Source of the DNA: Bacteroidota bacterium
GTDB taxonomy: Bacteria > Bacteroidota > Bacteroidia > UKL13-3
DNA: 6,355 nucleotides
NCBI GenBank assembly: GCA_004293295.1
Contig: RDYC01000331.1
Location: 1 to 6,355 of the forward strand
Direction of reading: 5' to 3'
Part shown: piece after piece, positions 1 to 6,221 of the stretch
Numbering within the stretch: the first letter of the stretch is position 1
How the letters are laid out: the number at the start of each line of letters is the position of its first letter
Notes under the pieces: model-generated
Seen by the model: only the letters and a program-made list of their open reading frames with translations
The model's database searches: none
Told to the model about the DNA's origin: nothing
Translations under genes and position numbers: made by a program

Positions 1-369
1 CATTCGGGTTTGTTCTGCCAACCGTTGGTTTACTTTTTCTGAAGTAACCACCGCTTCTTTTAGTTGGTTTCCTTCGGTTAACTCGATGTTTAACTCTTGG
101 TCGGCTATTAGCGTAATATGGTATGCTTTGGGCGCATACCCCACATAACTAATCAACAAATCAAACGTATCGGCAGGTAAGGTAATGGAAAAAAAACCAT
201 AGGCATTTGTTGTTGTGCCCGTTTTGTATTTGGGAACCGCAATGGTTGCTCCTATTAACAATTCTTTACTTGCCGCATCTTTTATAAAGCCGCTTACCAC
301 CCATTTATTTTGGGCATAGCCGCTTATAAAACAGCACGTTAATAACAAAACAATTCCTATTTTGCGCAT
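1..369 (-). CDS. TonB-dependent outer-membrane receptor, N-terminal part (cut by window edge)
   Basis: The reading frame is open from an ATG at 369 to the window edge (123 codons, no stop), so only the N-terminus is visible. Residues 1-20 form a signal peptide: MRK, a hydrophobic core IGIVLLL, and a likely cleavage after GYAQ. Residues 24 to about 98 read as a carboxypeptidase-regulatory-like beta-sandwich: VVSGFIKDAASKELLIGATI, then the typical TTTNAYGFFSITLP turn and ISYVGY. Residues 102-111 (QLKEAVVTSE) match the [ED]-x-VVV[TS]-[AS] segment that begins the TonB plug domain in Bacteroidota receptors. Family knowledge: such proteins sit in the outer membrane and import bound substrates using TonB energy. 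The substrate cannot be told because the plug and barrel lie outside the window. The gene is divergent from the gldN-like gene. A different beta-sandwich outer-membrane protein without a barrel is possible but less likely given the plug-like motif. Confidence 0.82.
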   Translation of the reverse strand, partial: MRKIGIVLLLTCCFISGYAQNKWVVSGFIKDAASKELLIGATIAVPKYKTGTTTNAYGFFSITLPADTFDLLISYVGYAPKAYHITLIADQELNIELTEGNQLKEAVVTSEKVNQRLAEQTRM

Positions 370-390
370 AAATTATGGTTTATTTTAAAT

Positions 391-417
391 GGTATGACGA
401 TTTCACTTAACCATACC
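391..417. repeat. Inverted repeat upstream of the left TonB-dependent receptor
   Basis: GGTATG (391-396) and CATACC (412-417) form a perfect 6-bp inverted repeat with a 15-bp centre. It lies 22-48 bp upstream of the start codon at 369. It could be a 5'-leader hairpin or an operator for the receptor gene. Roughly one such repeat is expected by chance in a spacer of this size, so the functional reading is weak. Confidence 0.25.
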
Positions 418-457
418 CCTATTTGGTGTAGCATAAAACTTTTAAACTTTTTTTTTA

Positions 458-488
458 TTGCAACTTATGTTAAAAAAAGATAATTATG
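458..488 (+). promoter_or_regulatory. Candidate Bacteroidetes-type promoter for the gldN-like gene
   Basis: A TTG (458-460) followed after 20 bp by TAATTATG (481-488) approximates the Bacteroidetes sigma-A consensus TTTG / about 19 bp / TAnnTTTG, with one mismatch in the -7 box (A for T in TTTG). Transcription would begin near 494 and leave a leader of about 60 nt before the start at 553. This is the best plus-strand candidate I find in the divergent spacer, but the match is imperfect. Confidence 0.33.
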
Positions 489-517
489 CGTTAGTATTCA
501 ATACAATAAACGTTAGT
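489..517 (+). repeat. Direct repeat CGTTAGT x2 around a small palindrome
   Basis: CGTTAGT occurs at 489-495 and again at 511-517, 22 bp apart (about two helical turns). Between them, overlapping the end of the first copy, is the perfect palindrome GTATT-C-AATAC (494-504). The group lies just downstream of the candidate gldN promoter. The arrangement resembles a regulator site, but 7-bp repeats of this kind are expected about once by chance in a spacer this long, so it is recorded as an observation only. Confidence 0.25.
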
Positions 518-552
518 TTTCTTTTATTCATCTGTACGTCAAAGTTATATTC

Positions 553-1353
553 ATGAATCGGTTGGTTTTGTTTTTGGTTTTAGTGCTTTCAACCATGGTT
601 TACGGGCAACGGCAAGCTATTCCCCCACAACAAATGAGGGAAGCAGATGTAGCAGTTACCAAACGCACCTGGCGGGTAATTGATTTAAATGAACGGCAAA
701 ACCAGGTAGCCAAATGGCCTAAAAATCCGTTGTCTCGCATTTTGTACCAAGCGGCATTAAACGGCCAACTGATACCATATGTGGATGACTCTTTAACACG
801 CATTTATGACCTTGAAACATTTACCAACCTTGGCAGCAACACGTTTCTGGTAAAAAAGTTAACCAATCCGAATGGTACGGAAGATGAGGGCTACACCGTT
901 GATACCGTGGCCGATTTATTTAATCCAACAACCAAGGTATCTCGACTGATGATTATGGAGGAATGGTATTTTGATACGCGACAAGGACAAATGAGGGCTC
1001 AAATTATTGCCATTGCTCCACTATACCAAAGAACCATTGCCGGTATTGATGCGGGGTATATGCCTTTGTGTTGGTTTAAATACCATGATAGGTTTAATAA
1101 GGAAACAGATTGCCGTGATGTGTTGGTTAATCAATTGATGTATAACTCGGGTAATCCTTACCAAAAATTTAGTTATGATGACTGGTTTGAACAGCGAAAC
1201 TTCAGCAGTTTTATCATTAAAGAAAGTAATATGTACGATACCTTTTTAATGGATGACCCCGAAGTGCGTAAGGATGGCTTAGAGGCATTGATTAAAGCTG
1301 CTCTTCTAAAATACCAACATGCTCAAGAGGAAAACGATGCTTTTGAACATTAA
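553..1353 (+). CDS. gldN: GldN/PorN-family type IX secretion system protein
   Basis: This 266-aa protein has a signal peptide at residues 1-19 (hydrophobic core LVLFLVLVL, cleavage near YGQ) and should be periplasmic. Family knowledge: GldN (PorN in Porphyromonas) binds the lipoprotein GldK/PorK to form the large ring under the outer membrane in the T9SS, which exports proteins with C-terminal sorting domains and, in gliding species, supports motility. Diagnostic segments are KRTWRVIDLNER (37-48), MEEWYFDTRQGQMRAQIIAI (135-154), PLCWFKYHDRF (171-181) and the family hallmark RNFSSFIIKESNMYD (215-229). Length is slightly below the roughly 290-330 residues I associate with the family. The aromatic usually seen in the DVxW-SKR motif is V here (DVAVTKR). 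The gene is not preceded by gldM: its upstream neighbour is a divergent receptor. It may therefore be a relocated gldN or a GldO-like paralogue. The porG-like gene follows on the same strand. The ATG at 553 is chosen because it directly precedes the signal peptide. Confidence 0.86.
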   Translation: MNRLVLFLVLVLSTMVYGQRQAIPPQQMREADVAVTKRTWRVIDLNERQNQVAKWPKNPLSRILYQAALNGQLIPYVDDSLTRIYDLETFTNLGSNTFLVKKLTNPNGTEDEGYTVDTVADLFNPTTKVSRLMIMEEWYFDTRQGQMRAQIIAIAPLYQRTIAGIDAGYMPLCWFKYHDRFNKETDCRDVLVNQLMYNSGNPYQKFSYDDWFEQRNFSSFIIKESNMYDTFLMDDPEVRKDGLEALIKAALLKYQHAQEENDAFEH

Positions 1354-1461
1354 ATTTCAGGACATTTTGAGCGCTTATTTCAAATATCAGCCACTTATCC
1401 CTTGTCGTTAAAATTAATGTTAATATCATCGTGAATAACGCTGGTTTTGTTAGAAAAAGGC

Positions 1462-1469
1462 TACTTTTG
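1462..1469 (+). promoter_or_regulatory. -7 box TACTTTTG ahead of the porG-like gene
   Basis: TACTTTTG matches the Bacteroidetes -7 consensus TAnnTTTG exactly. It lies 17 bp before the ATG at 1487, so transcription would start about 10-12 nt upstream of the start codon and give a very short leader. At the -33 position there is only a weak partial match (CTG, 1441-1443; spacer 18 bp). The box suggests that porG can be transcribed independently of gldN despite their shared orientation and 133-bp spacing. Confidence 0.5.
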
Positions 1470-1486
1470 AATAGCTAAGTGCCATT

Positions 1487-2341
1487 ATGAAACAATTCAG
1501 TCGCTTTTTTGTTATTGTCCTTTTAACAACCTCATGTTCTGTCGCTTTTGCTCAAAAGGTTGACATAGGCATTATGGCAGGAGGAACGCATTATTATGGT
1601 GATGTGGTAAATGAGCTTGAATTGAGCACCATGAGCTACGCGGCCGGTGGGTTTATCCGTTACAGGCTGAGCAATTTTACTGCAATAAAAGCCATGGGGG
1701 TGTATGCGGTTGTAAAGGGTGATGATAAAAACAGTTCAAGTCCCTGGCAACAAAATCGTAATTGGAATTTCCAGACGCTTATTTTAGAGGGGTCATTACA
1801 ATTTGAAATAAACTTAGTTGAAGACAGAAATAGCGGGCGTAAATTGAAAAACAAAACCATCCCTTACTTATTTGCCGGGGTTGGTGCTTTCTATTTTAAA
1901 CCGCAAACTACGCTTATTCATCCTGATGGCAGCGAACACTTGCAGAGTGTTGCCCCCTTACAATTATCCGGCATAAAGTATAGTCAAATTGCTGCTGCCA
2001 TTCCGGTAGGTGTTGGTTTTAGGTATTATGTAAACAAAAAGATTCTATTGGGAGGCGAACTGGGATTGCGTTATACATCCACCTCATATATTGATGATAT
2101 TGGAGGTGCTGATACTTATGTTGATCCGGAAACCACACCTTTTCCTAAAGCCACCAGGCTCATTTACGGCAGCAGTGAAAGCGATAAAAATCCGGGTGAC
2201 CTAAGGGGAAAAACGGCCTTGTCTAAACTAAATGTTAACGACATGTACCTATTTATGGGTGTTACTTTGGCTTATAATTTCAATAAATCAAAAATTAGTG
2301 GTTCAGGGCTTAAACGCCAAGGTTGCCCAAGGTTTTTTTAA
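1487..2341 (+). CDS. porG: PorG-like outer-membrane beta-barrel protein (DUF6089 family), T9SS-associated
   Basis: This 284-aa protein has a signal peptide at residues 1-23 (hydrophobic FFVIVLLTT, cleavage near AFAQ). The rest is alternating, aromatic-rich beta strands typical of an 8-strand-type outer-membrane barrel. Family features in order: IGIMAGGTHYYGDV (27-40), AAGGFIRYRLSNFTAIKA (52-69), GDD (78-80), RNWNFQTLILEGSLQFEINL (91-110), IPYLFAGVGAFYFKP (125-139), IPVGVGFRYYV (172-182), LGLRYTSTSYIDDI (192-205), DMYLFMGVTLAYNF (252-265), and a C-terminal Cys-Pro-Arg-Phe (280-283) of the kind that ends many members. Family knowledge: PorG of Porphyromonas gingivalis belongs here and associates with the PorK-PorN ring. 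That makes the preceding gldN-like gene a plausible functional partner. The cysteine in TTSC (14-17) is not a convincing lipobox. The call to the DUF6089 fold is strong; a true PorG role rather than a paralogue's is an inference. Confidence 0.72.
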   Translation: MKQFSRFFVIVLLTTSCSVAFAQKVDIGIMAGGTHYYGDVVNELELSTMSYAAGGFIRYRLSNFTAIKAMGVYAVVKGDDKNSSSPWQQNRNWNFQTLILEGSLQFEINLVEDRNSGRKLKNKTIPYLFAGVGAFYFKPQTTLIHPDGSEHLQSVAPLQLSGIKYSQIAAAIPVGVGFRYYVNKKILLGGELGLRYTSTSYIDDIGGADTYVDPETTPFPKATRLIYGSSESDKNPGDLRGKTALSKLNVNDMYLFMGVTLAYNFNKSKISGSGLKRQGCPRFF

Positions 2342-2416
2342 CGTTGTTGCATTTAACAATAGCGGGTGCCGCCTTCTCTTGTTTTATTTACTACACTTTT
2401 TTCGAATGGTTGGTTA

Positions 2417-2455
2417 AAACCCCACCGAAAGGGTTTGGTACAAGCGGTGGGATTT
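2417..2455. terminator. Hairpin terminator between convergent genes
   Basis: CCCACCG (2421-2427) and CGGTGGG (2445-2451) form a perfect 7-bp GC-rich stem with a 17-nt loop. It extends by three further A-T pairs (AAA 2417-2419 with TTT 2453-2455) beyond one C/A mismatch. Read on the minus strand, the stem is followed by GTTTT, so it fits best as the terminator of the receptor gene ending at 2461. On the plus strand only ATTTAG follows, so termination of porG there would be weaker. Its position in the convergent spacer supports the call. Confidence 0.6.
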
Positions 2456-2460
2456 AGCCA

Positions 2461-4872
2461 TTAAAAGTTAGCCCTTAAAGATAACATGAAGTTTCTGCCG
2501 GGTGCTACCAAACCTGAACTGTAGGGACGATACCGCTGATCTGTTATGTTCTCAACCCCTGCGGTTACTGCAATATGCTGATGAAACTGATACATAAACT
2601 TGAAGTTTAGTGTGTACCAGCTTGGAGAATAAGGGTTGCCCTTTGCATCTTTTGCATAAATTGTCGGTTTGCTTTGCTCTTCCGGATTGAGCTTATCATA
2701 ACTAACTTCGGCACTGTACATCACATTGCATTGCATGGATAGTTTGTCTTTTTGATAAGAAAGGCGTGTCATACCAAAGGCCGGAGCTGCATGCCTTGAA
2801 GGACTCACCTCTTTGTTATCCATTTCTTCTCTGCCCAACTGATAATTGTAGCGTGAATAGAGGCTAAAACCCGATGCCAACTTTACTTCTACCCCCATGT
2901 TGAAACCATAAACTGTGCCGTAAGCTGCATTTTGAATGGCGTACACTTTACTCATTTGTGTGTTATACACGATGCTATCCTGCCCATTAACCTGAAAAGG
3001 TCTACGAACCATTGCATGATCCAAGTAGGTATAGAAACCGGTAACATCCAGTTTTAACCAATTGCCAAATATTTTTGAAACATTTAGCTCGCTATTGTAA
3101 GCATATTCTGCATTTAAGGATGTGTTTGGCACAATAACTTCACCGCTTACAAAGTCGAATATTTTACCCATATCATCCACATTTGGCGCTCTAAAACCCG
3201 AACTTCCGTTTAAACTGATTTTCCAAGTTTCCGTTGGTGTATAAACCAATCCGATGCTTCCAATTGTGGATGAATTTTTAACCGAAGATGTGGTAAAATC
3301 GAATGGAAAAAATTCAAGGTGACGTGTAAAATCTGATTGAATATTGAATGCATTATATCTTGCCCCAACTTGAACCAACAATTTTTGCGAGGCAATAAAT
3401 TGATAATTCAGGTAAGCCGCATAGCTGCTCCATTCAGAAGCCGGGTATCTATCCGGAACAGGTATGGCATTTCCATTGCTGATATCAACTGCCGAGCCTT
3501 TAGAGGTTACTTCGTTCAACACGTATTCAGCTCCGTAATAAAACCGGTGCTTGCCCGCATATTTCTCGAAATCCAAGTTTGTGGAATATGCTTGTACTTT
3601 TTCTAAATTGGTTCGCAACCTTTGGTTATTAAATTTGCGATCAATTCTGCTTTCTTCAAAGTACTGTTGGGCCAAACGCAACGTAACCCTGTCGTATAAC
3701 TTGTTGCTTTGATTATGGGTAACCGTCAGGTTGTTCATCATCCAAATTTGGGGGCCATAATTCCAAACCGCTGAAGCGGGCAATCCATTTCCTTGTTTTT
3801 CAATCAGGCGATCGTAACGACTGTATTCGGAAGTTGCCGAATAATGAAACCCATATTGCATATCCCATTTATGGTTAGGCGCAAACCTGATTTTTTGCAT
3901 CATGTTCATTTGCGAATATCCACTGGGATTTTGCACCCTTGGATCTGCATTTTCAACCACCCTATCTACACTATCCATTCGTTGCACATAAAATGATTTC
4001 AGGTATTCATCCGGGCCGTTCTTGCCCATTCGCAGGTCGCCAAATTTTGAATGGGTAATGCTTGTTACGGAAGCCCACTTTTTCCAGCCAACATTTACGT
4101 CAAAGTGGTTTGTTATTTCATTGTTGGCGGATGAATACCGACTAACGGCTTTACCTGTTACCAAAGATTTATCTGTTAATGACAACTGAGGCGTAAGGGT
4201 ACGAAAACTCATTACCCCACCAATGGCATCGCTGCCGTATACAATTGAACCCGGCCCAAAAAGCACTTCCGTGTTTTCAATGGCTAATGGGTCTAATGAA
4301 ATTACTTGCTGGATGTTTCCTGCCCGGAATATGGCAGAATTCATGCGTACCCCATCAATGGTGTATAACAAACGATTGGTGGCGAAGCCTCTTATCATTG
4401 GACTTCCACCTCCTTGTTGGCTTTTTTGAATGAATACTTCACCGGATGAACCCAATAAATCTGCGGCTGTTTGTGGTTGCTGCAATGCCATATCTTTAGC
4501 AGAAATAATCACAATTTTAGACGGAACATTTTTTGATGGTTGACTCCACCGGGTGGCTGAAACCACAAGCTCATCAAATTGCGTGTTAGCAATCGTTAAG
4601 GTGATTTCGAAGTTTAATTTCTCTATTTCAGCGTAGCTCTTGGTTTCAGTTTTATAACCAAGGTTACGAATCACAATTTCGCTTGCCCCTTTGAATGCTG
4701 AAATATTGGCCTGCCCTTCGGCATTAGTTGTGGCAAATGCATTTGGATTTGCGCTCATTAAAGTTACCGATTCTATTGGCTGATTTGTTTTATTGTCTTT
4801 GATGGTTACTATTTGGGCATGGCCTGTGCATACCCACCCAATGAGTAACCACAACATGAAGTTTTTTTTCAT
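2461..4872 (-). CDS. TonB-dependent outer-membrane receptor (haem/siderophore-receptor type)
   Basis: This is a complete 803-aa receptor. Residues 1-20 are a signal peptide (MKKNFMLWLLIGWVCTGHAQ). Residues 21 to about 95 are a short carboxypeptidase-regulatory-like domain. The plug starts at FDELVVSATRW (99-109) and includes GGGSPMIRGFATNRLLYTID (154-173), IENTEVLFGPGS (198-209) and YGSDAIGGVMSF (212-223). The 22-strand-type barrel fills the rest and ends with GVENITDQRYRPYSS (772-786) and a C-terminal Phe. A FRAP box (560-563) is followed by PNTSLNAEYAYNSE (582-595), where haem receptors of the HmuR/ShuA type carry a NPNL or NPDL motif; here the motif is degenerate. Substrate is therefore uncertain: haem, a metal-siderophore or another metal complex. 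A gene for a membrane-anchored protein lies 79 bp upstream on the same strand, probably in one transcription unit. The start context is A-rich (AGTAAATAATA before ATG) with no Shine-Dalgarno sequence, as is usual for this phylum. Confidence 0.9.
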   Translation of the reverse strand: MKKNFMLWLLIGWVCTGHAQIVTIKDNKTNQPIESVTLMSANPNAFATTNAEGQANISAFKGASEIVIRNLGYKTETKSYAEIEKLNFEITLTIANTQFDELVVSATRWSQPSKNVPSKIVIISAKDMALQQPQTAADLLGSSGEVFIQKSQQGGGSPMIRGFATNRLLYTIDGVRMNSAIFRAGNIQQVISLDPLAIENTEVLFGPGSIVYGSDAIGGVMSFRTLTPQLSLTDKSLVTGKAVSRYSSANNEITNHFDVNVGWKKWASVTSITHSKFGDLRMGKNGPDEYLKSFYVQRMDSVDRVVENADPRVQNPSGYSQMNMMQKIRFAPNHKWDMQYGFHYSATSEYSRYDRLIEKQGNGLPASAVWNYGPQIWMMNNLTVTHNQSNKLYDRVTLRLAQQYFEESRIDRKFNNQRLRTNLEKVQAYSTNLDFEKYAGKHRFYYGAEYVLNEVTSKGSAVDISNGNAIPVPDRYPASEWSSYAAYLNYQFIASQKLLVQVGARYNAFNIQSDFTRHLEFFPFDFTTSSVKNSSTIGSIGLVYTPTETWKISLNGSSGFRAPNVDDMGKIFDFVSGEVIVPNTSLNAEYAYNSELNVSKIFGNWLKLDVTGFYTYLDHAMVRRPFQVNGQDSIVYNTQMSKVYAIQNAAYGTVYGFNMGVEVKLASGFSLYSRYNYQLGREEMDNKEVSPSRHAAPAFGMTRLSYQKDKLSMQCNVMYSAEVSYDKLNPEEQSKPTIYAKDAKGNPYSPSWYTLNFKFMYQFHQHIAVTAGVENITDQRYRPYSSGLVAPGRNFMLSLRANF

Positions 4873-4902
4873 TATTATTTACTAAAAAGTTAAAAAACGA
4901 GC

Positions 4903-4934
4903 TTAGTCCGCTTCTTTGTATAGAAGCAGACCAA
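4903..4934 (-). promoter_or_regulatory. Strong intercistronic hairpin upstream of the receptor gene
   Basis: In the minus-strand RNA, UUGGUCUGCUUCU (4934-4922) pairs with AGAAGCGGACUAA (4915-4903) around a 6-nt loop AUACAA. This gives 13 continuous pairs, two of them G-U wobbles (4932/4905 and 4928/4909). Those two positions would be C/A mismatches in plus-strand RNA, so the structure is favoured only in the direction in which the flanking genes are read. Five nucleotides (GCUCG) then separate the stem from a run of six U (4897-4892), and the receptor start codon follows at 4872. This resembles a leaky intrinsic terminator or attenuator, or an RNA-stabilising processing hairpin. I find no promoter motif in this 79-bp gap. 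Confidence 0.6.
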
Positions 4935-4951
4935 CCTTAAATACCTATTTT

Positions 4952-5485
4952 TTAGCTTTTTTTGGGAGGTGGTACTAATGGCGCTTGAGCAATCGGGGAA
5001 TAAAAACTTGGTTGAAAATGGCACTTATTTTCCAAGTTTAGCCTTGCAATAAATTCCGTTGTTTCAGCATTTGAACAATAAAGTGACTTGAAGAAATGAT
5101 GCAACCGCTTTTGATTTTCTTGATTCTTGGGATTGCTCCCTAGTGCCAAGTAAACCAACTGATTGATTTTTTGGTTCAGTGTGGTTTCTTTATCATCACA
5201 CCAAACCCAATAGTATGTTGTATCGCCAATACTTTTGGTTTCCACCACATCATACATTTTACCCTTGTACTCAAATTCTGTTGCGTGTTCCCAGTCTAAT
5301 TGGGTATGCTTTTCCTTTTCGGCAAATGTTAACAGCACCAGCTCTTCTTTGCTCATTCCGGCAATCACTTCGTCTTTAACTTCTCTTCTTACCTGCTGTA
5401 TTTGTATTTGCAGCATAATAAAGGCAATGGCTACCGGAGCAACGAAACAAAAAAACAGCCATATGCCAAGAGTCTTGCGCTTCAA
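4952..5485 (-). CDS. Membrane-anchored protein of unknown function, linked to TonB-dependent receptor
   Basis: This 177-aa protein has a short basic N-terminus (MKRK), one hydrophobic segment (about 7-27, LGIWLFFCFVAPVAIAFIML) and a predicted extracytoplasmic domain. The domain carries REVKDEVIAG (34-43), KEELVLLTF (46-54), WEHATEFEYKGKMYDVVE (65-82), GDTTYYWVWCDDKETTLN (87-104) and a C-terminal tail ending PPPKKS. From memory, proteins with this layout (EVK..IAG, EELVLL.F, WEH..EFEY.G.MYD, GDT.YYW.W.D.ET.LN) recur in Bacteroidota, but I know of no assigned function. The Cys and His residues (C96, H129, H130, C137, C155, H156) could bind a metal, which is only an inference. The start is TTG at 5485: it retains the basic anchor and whole membrane segment, an in-frame stop lies 12 bp upstream, and the first ATG (residue 24) would remove most of the helix. 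The gene is directly upstream of the receptor, suggesting a sensing, assembly or accessory role in its uptake. Confidence 0.78.
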   Translation of the reverse strand: MKRKTLGIWLFFCFVAPVAIAFIMLQIQIQQVRREVKDEVIAGMSKEELVLLTFAEKEKHTQLDWEHATEFEYKGKMYDVVETKSIGDTTYYWVWCDDKETTLNQKINQLVYLALGSNPKNQENQKRLHHFFKSLYCSNAETTEFIARLNLENKCHFQPSFYSPIAQAPLVPPPKKS

Positions 5486-5750
5486 TATAACAATTTAGTC
5501 TGCGTGTGGAACACAAATATCACTTCTTTAGGTTTCAACATCTTATTAGCATGGTTGGTAATTGATGGTATTTTTCAACTGCAATGTGTTTACATAACCA
5601 ATCATTGTGTAAGCATAGCAGACACCAACCTTTTTACCTTAGCATCGAATATACAAAAATTAAGAAAATAGCCACTGTTATTTATTTTGGTGCTCATGCT
5701 TTTATAGCCGGGTAGTTTTAGCTAGCAATGGCTCGCTACTTTGCGCTAGA
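5486..5750. other. Intergenic region between two minus-strand genes; no gene seen
   Basis: These 265 bp separate the SRPBCC gene from the anchored-protein gene. Open frames on either strand are short and lack recognisable protein features. On the minus strand GATATTTG (5521-5514) differs from the -7 consensus TAnnTTTG at one fixed base and would give a leader of about 20-25 nt for the gene starting at 5485, but the nearest upstream TTG (5538-5536) is only 14 bp away, too close for a good -33 element. Near the SRPBCC stop, CTAGC (5722-5726) and GCTAG (5745-5749) form a 5-bp inverted repeat without a U-run, so it is not a convincing terminator. Confidence 0.4.
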
Positions 5751-6209
5751 TTAGTGTTCACACATTTCTTTAAGCTTGTTGAGTGCTTGGGGATAAGCTT
5801 GGTTCATGTACTCTAAAAAATCTGTAGCGGTATCCAAGTTTACAGTAACGGTTGTTGTACCGTTGGTTTCGTTAAAGGTATAATTTTCAAATCCATTTGC
5901 CCATTTTTCCACCTCCGGCCCCTCTGTAATTTCTTGTTCGGCTTTAACAAGTCCGTAATGTTGAATAGAAACAAATTGATTGGGGATGTTTTCAACTATC
6001 CTGGAAAGCATGCCACCTTTTTCCCCGTGTTCATCTACACCTATAAATTGCATCTTGCTTCCTTTATCCCAACTTCCTTCATAGGTTGATGTTGGGTTAA
6101 ACAAGGAAGTCCATTGCTCGTAAGTAAGTTTATTGTTAATACCAAGCATGATGTCGTAAACTTTTGCTGCAGTTGCATGAATGCTGATGTTAAATTGGAG
6201 TTTTTCCAT
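5751..6209 (-). CDS. SRPBCC/AHSA1-type (START-like) domain protein
   Basis: This 152-aa protein is a single cytoplasmic SRPBCC domain without signal peptide. The N-terminal strand and helix are EKLQFNISIHATAAKVYDIM (2-21), matching the usual pattern of a beta strand followed by A-x-x-KV[WY] in AHSA1-like proteins. Next come the YEQWTSLFNPTS segment (30-41), SWDKGSKMQFIG (46-57), GGMLSRIVENIPNQFVSIQH (65-84), the GFENYTFNETNGTTTVTVNL strand pair (106-125) and the long C-terminal helix (about 134-150, YMNQAYPQALNKLKEMC) that closes the ligand cavity in this fold. Length is typical. Family knowledge: such proteins bind hydrophobic ligands or act in stress-related roles; most Bacteroidota copies are uncharacterised, so no reaction can be assigned. 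The stop codon of another minus-strand gene lies only 12 bp upstream, so the two are probably co-transcribed. The ATG at 6209 begins exactly at the domain's first strand. Confidence 0.87.
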   Translation of the reverse strand: MEKLQFNISIHATAAKVYDIMLGINNKLTYEQWTSLFNPTSTYEGSWDKGSKMQFIGVDEHGEKGGMLSRIVENIPNQFVSIQHYGLVKAEQEITEGPEVEKWANGFENYTFNETNGTTTVTVNLDTATDFLEYMNQAYPQALNKLKEMCEH

Positions 6210-6221
6210 GATGTGTTTTTG

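Noticed and set aside
1366..1384. Small hairpin TTTGA/TCAAA just after the gldN stop, considered as a terminator
   Set aside because: The stem is only 5 bp, A/T-rich and has no U-run after it, so it is too weak to call.
553..2341. Possibility that the window contains a defence system, phage element or insertion sequence
   Set aside because: No transposase, integrase, nuclease, reverse transcriptase, terminal repeat or CRISPR-like repeat is visible on either strand. The genes are envelope and housekeeping types with uniform composition.
2232..2417. Plus-strand open frame of 61 codons running past the end of porG
   Set aside because: It overlaps porG out of frame, and porG keeps its family-typical Cys-Pro-Arg-Phe end at its own stop. 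A frameshift is therefore not needed to explain the region.
3337..3606. Plus-strand open frame of 89 codons inside the receptor gene
   Set aside because: It is antisense to the full-length receptor, whose domain structure is intact across this stretch. Its translation has no recognisable features.
5402..5671. Plus-strand open frame of 89 codons with a hydrophobic stretch, partly in the gap upstream of the anchored-protein gene
   Set aside because: Its first part is antisense to the well-supported anchored-protein gene, it has no promoter or start context, and its composition does not resemble a known family. The hydrophobic stretch arises from A/T-rich sequence.
5722..5749. CTAGC/GCTAG inverted repeat after the SRPBCC gene, considered as a terminator
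   Set aside because: The arms are 5 bp with an 18-nt loop, and in the minus-strand RNA no U-run follows.
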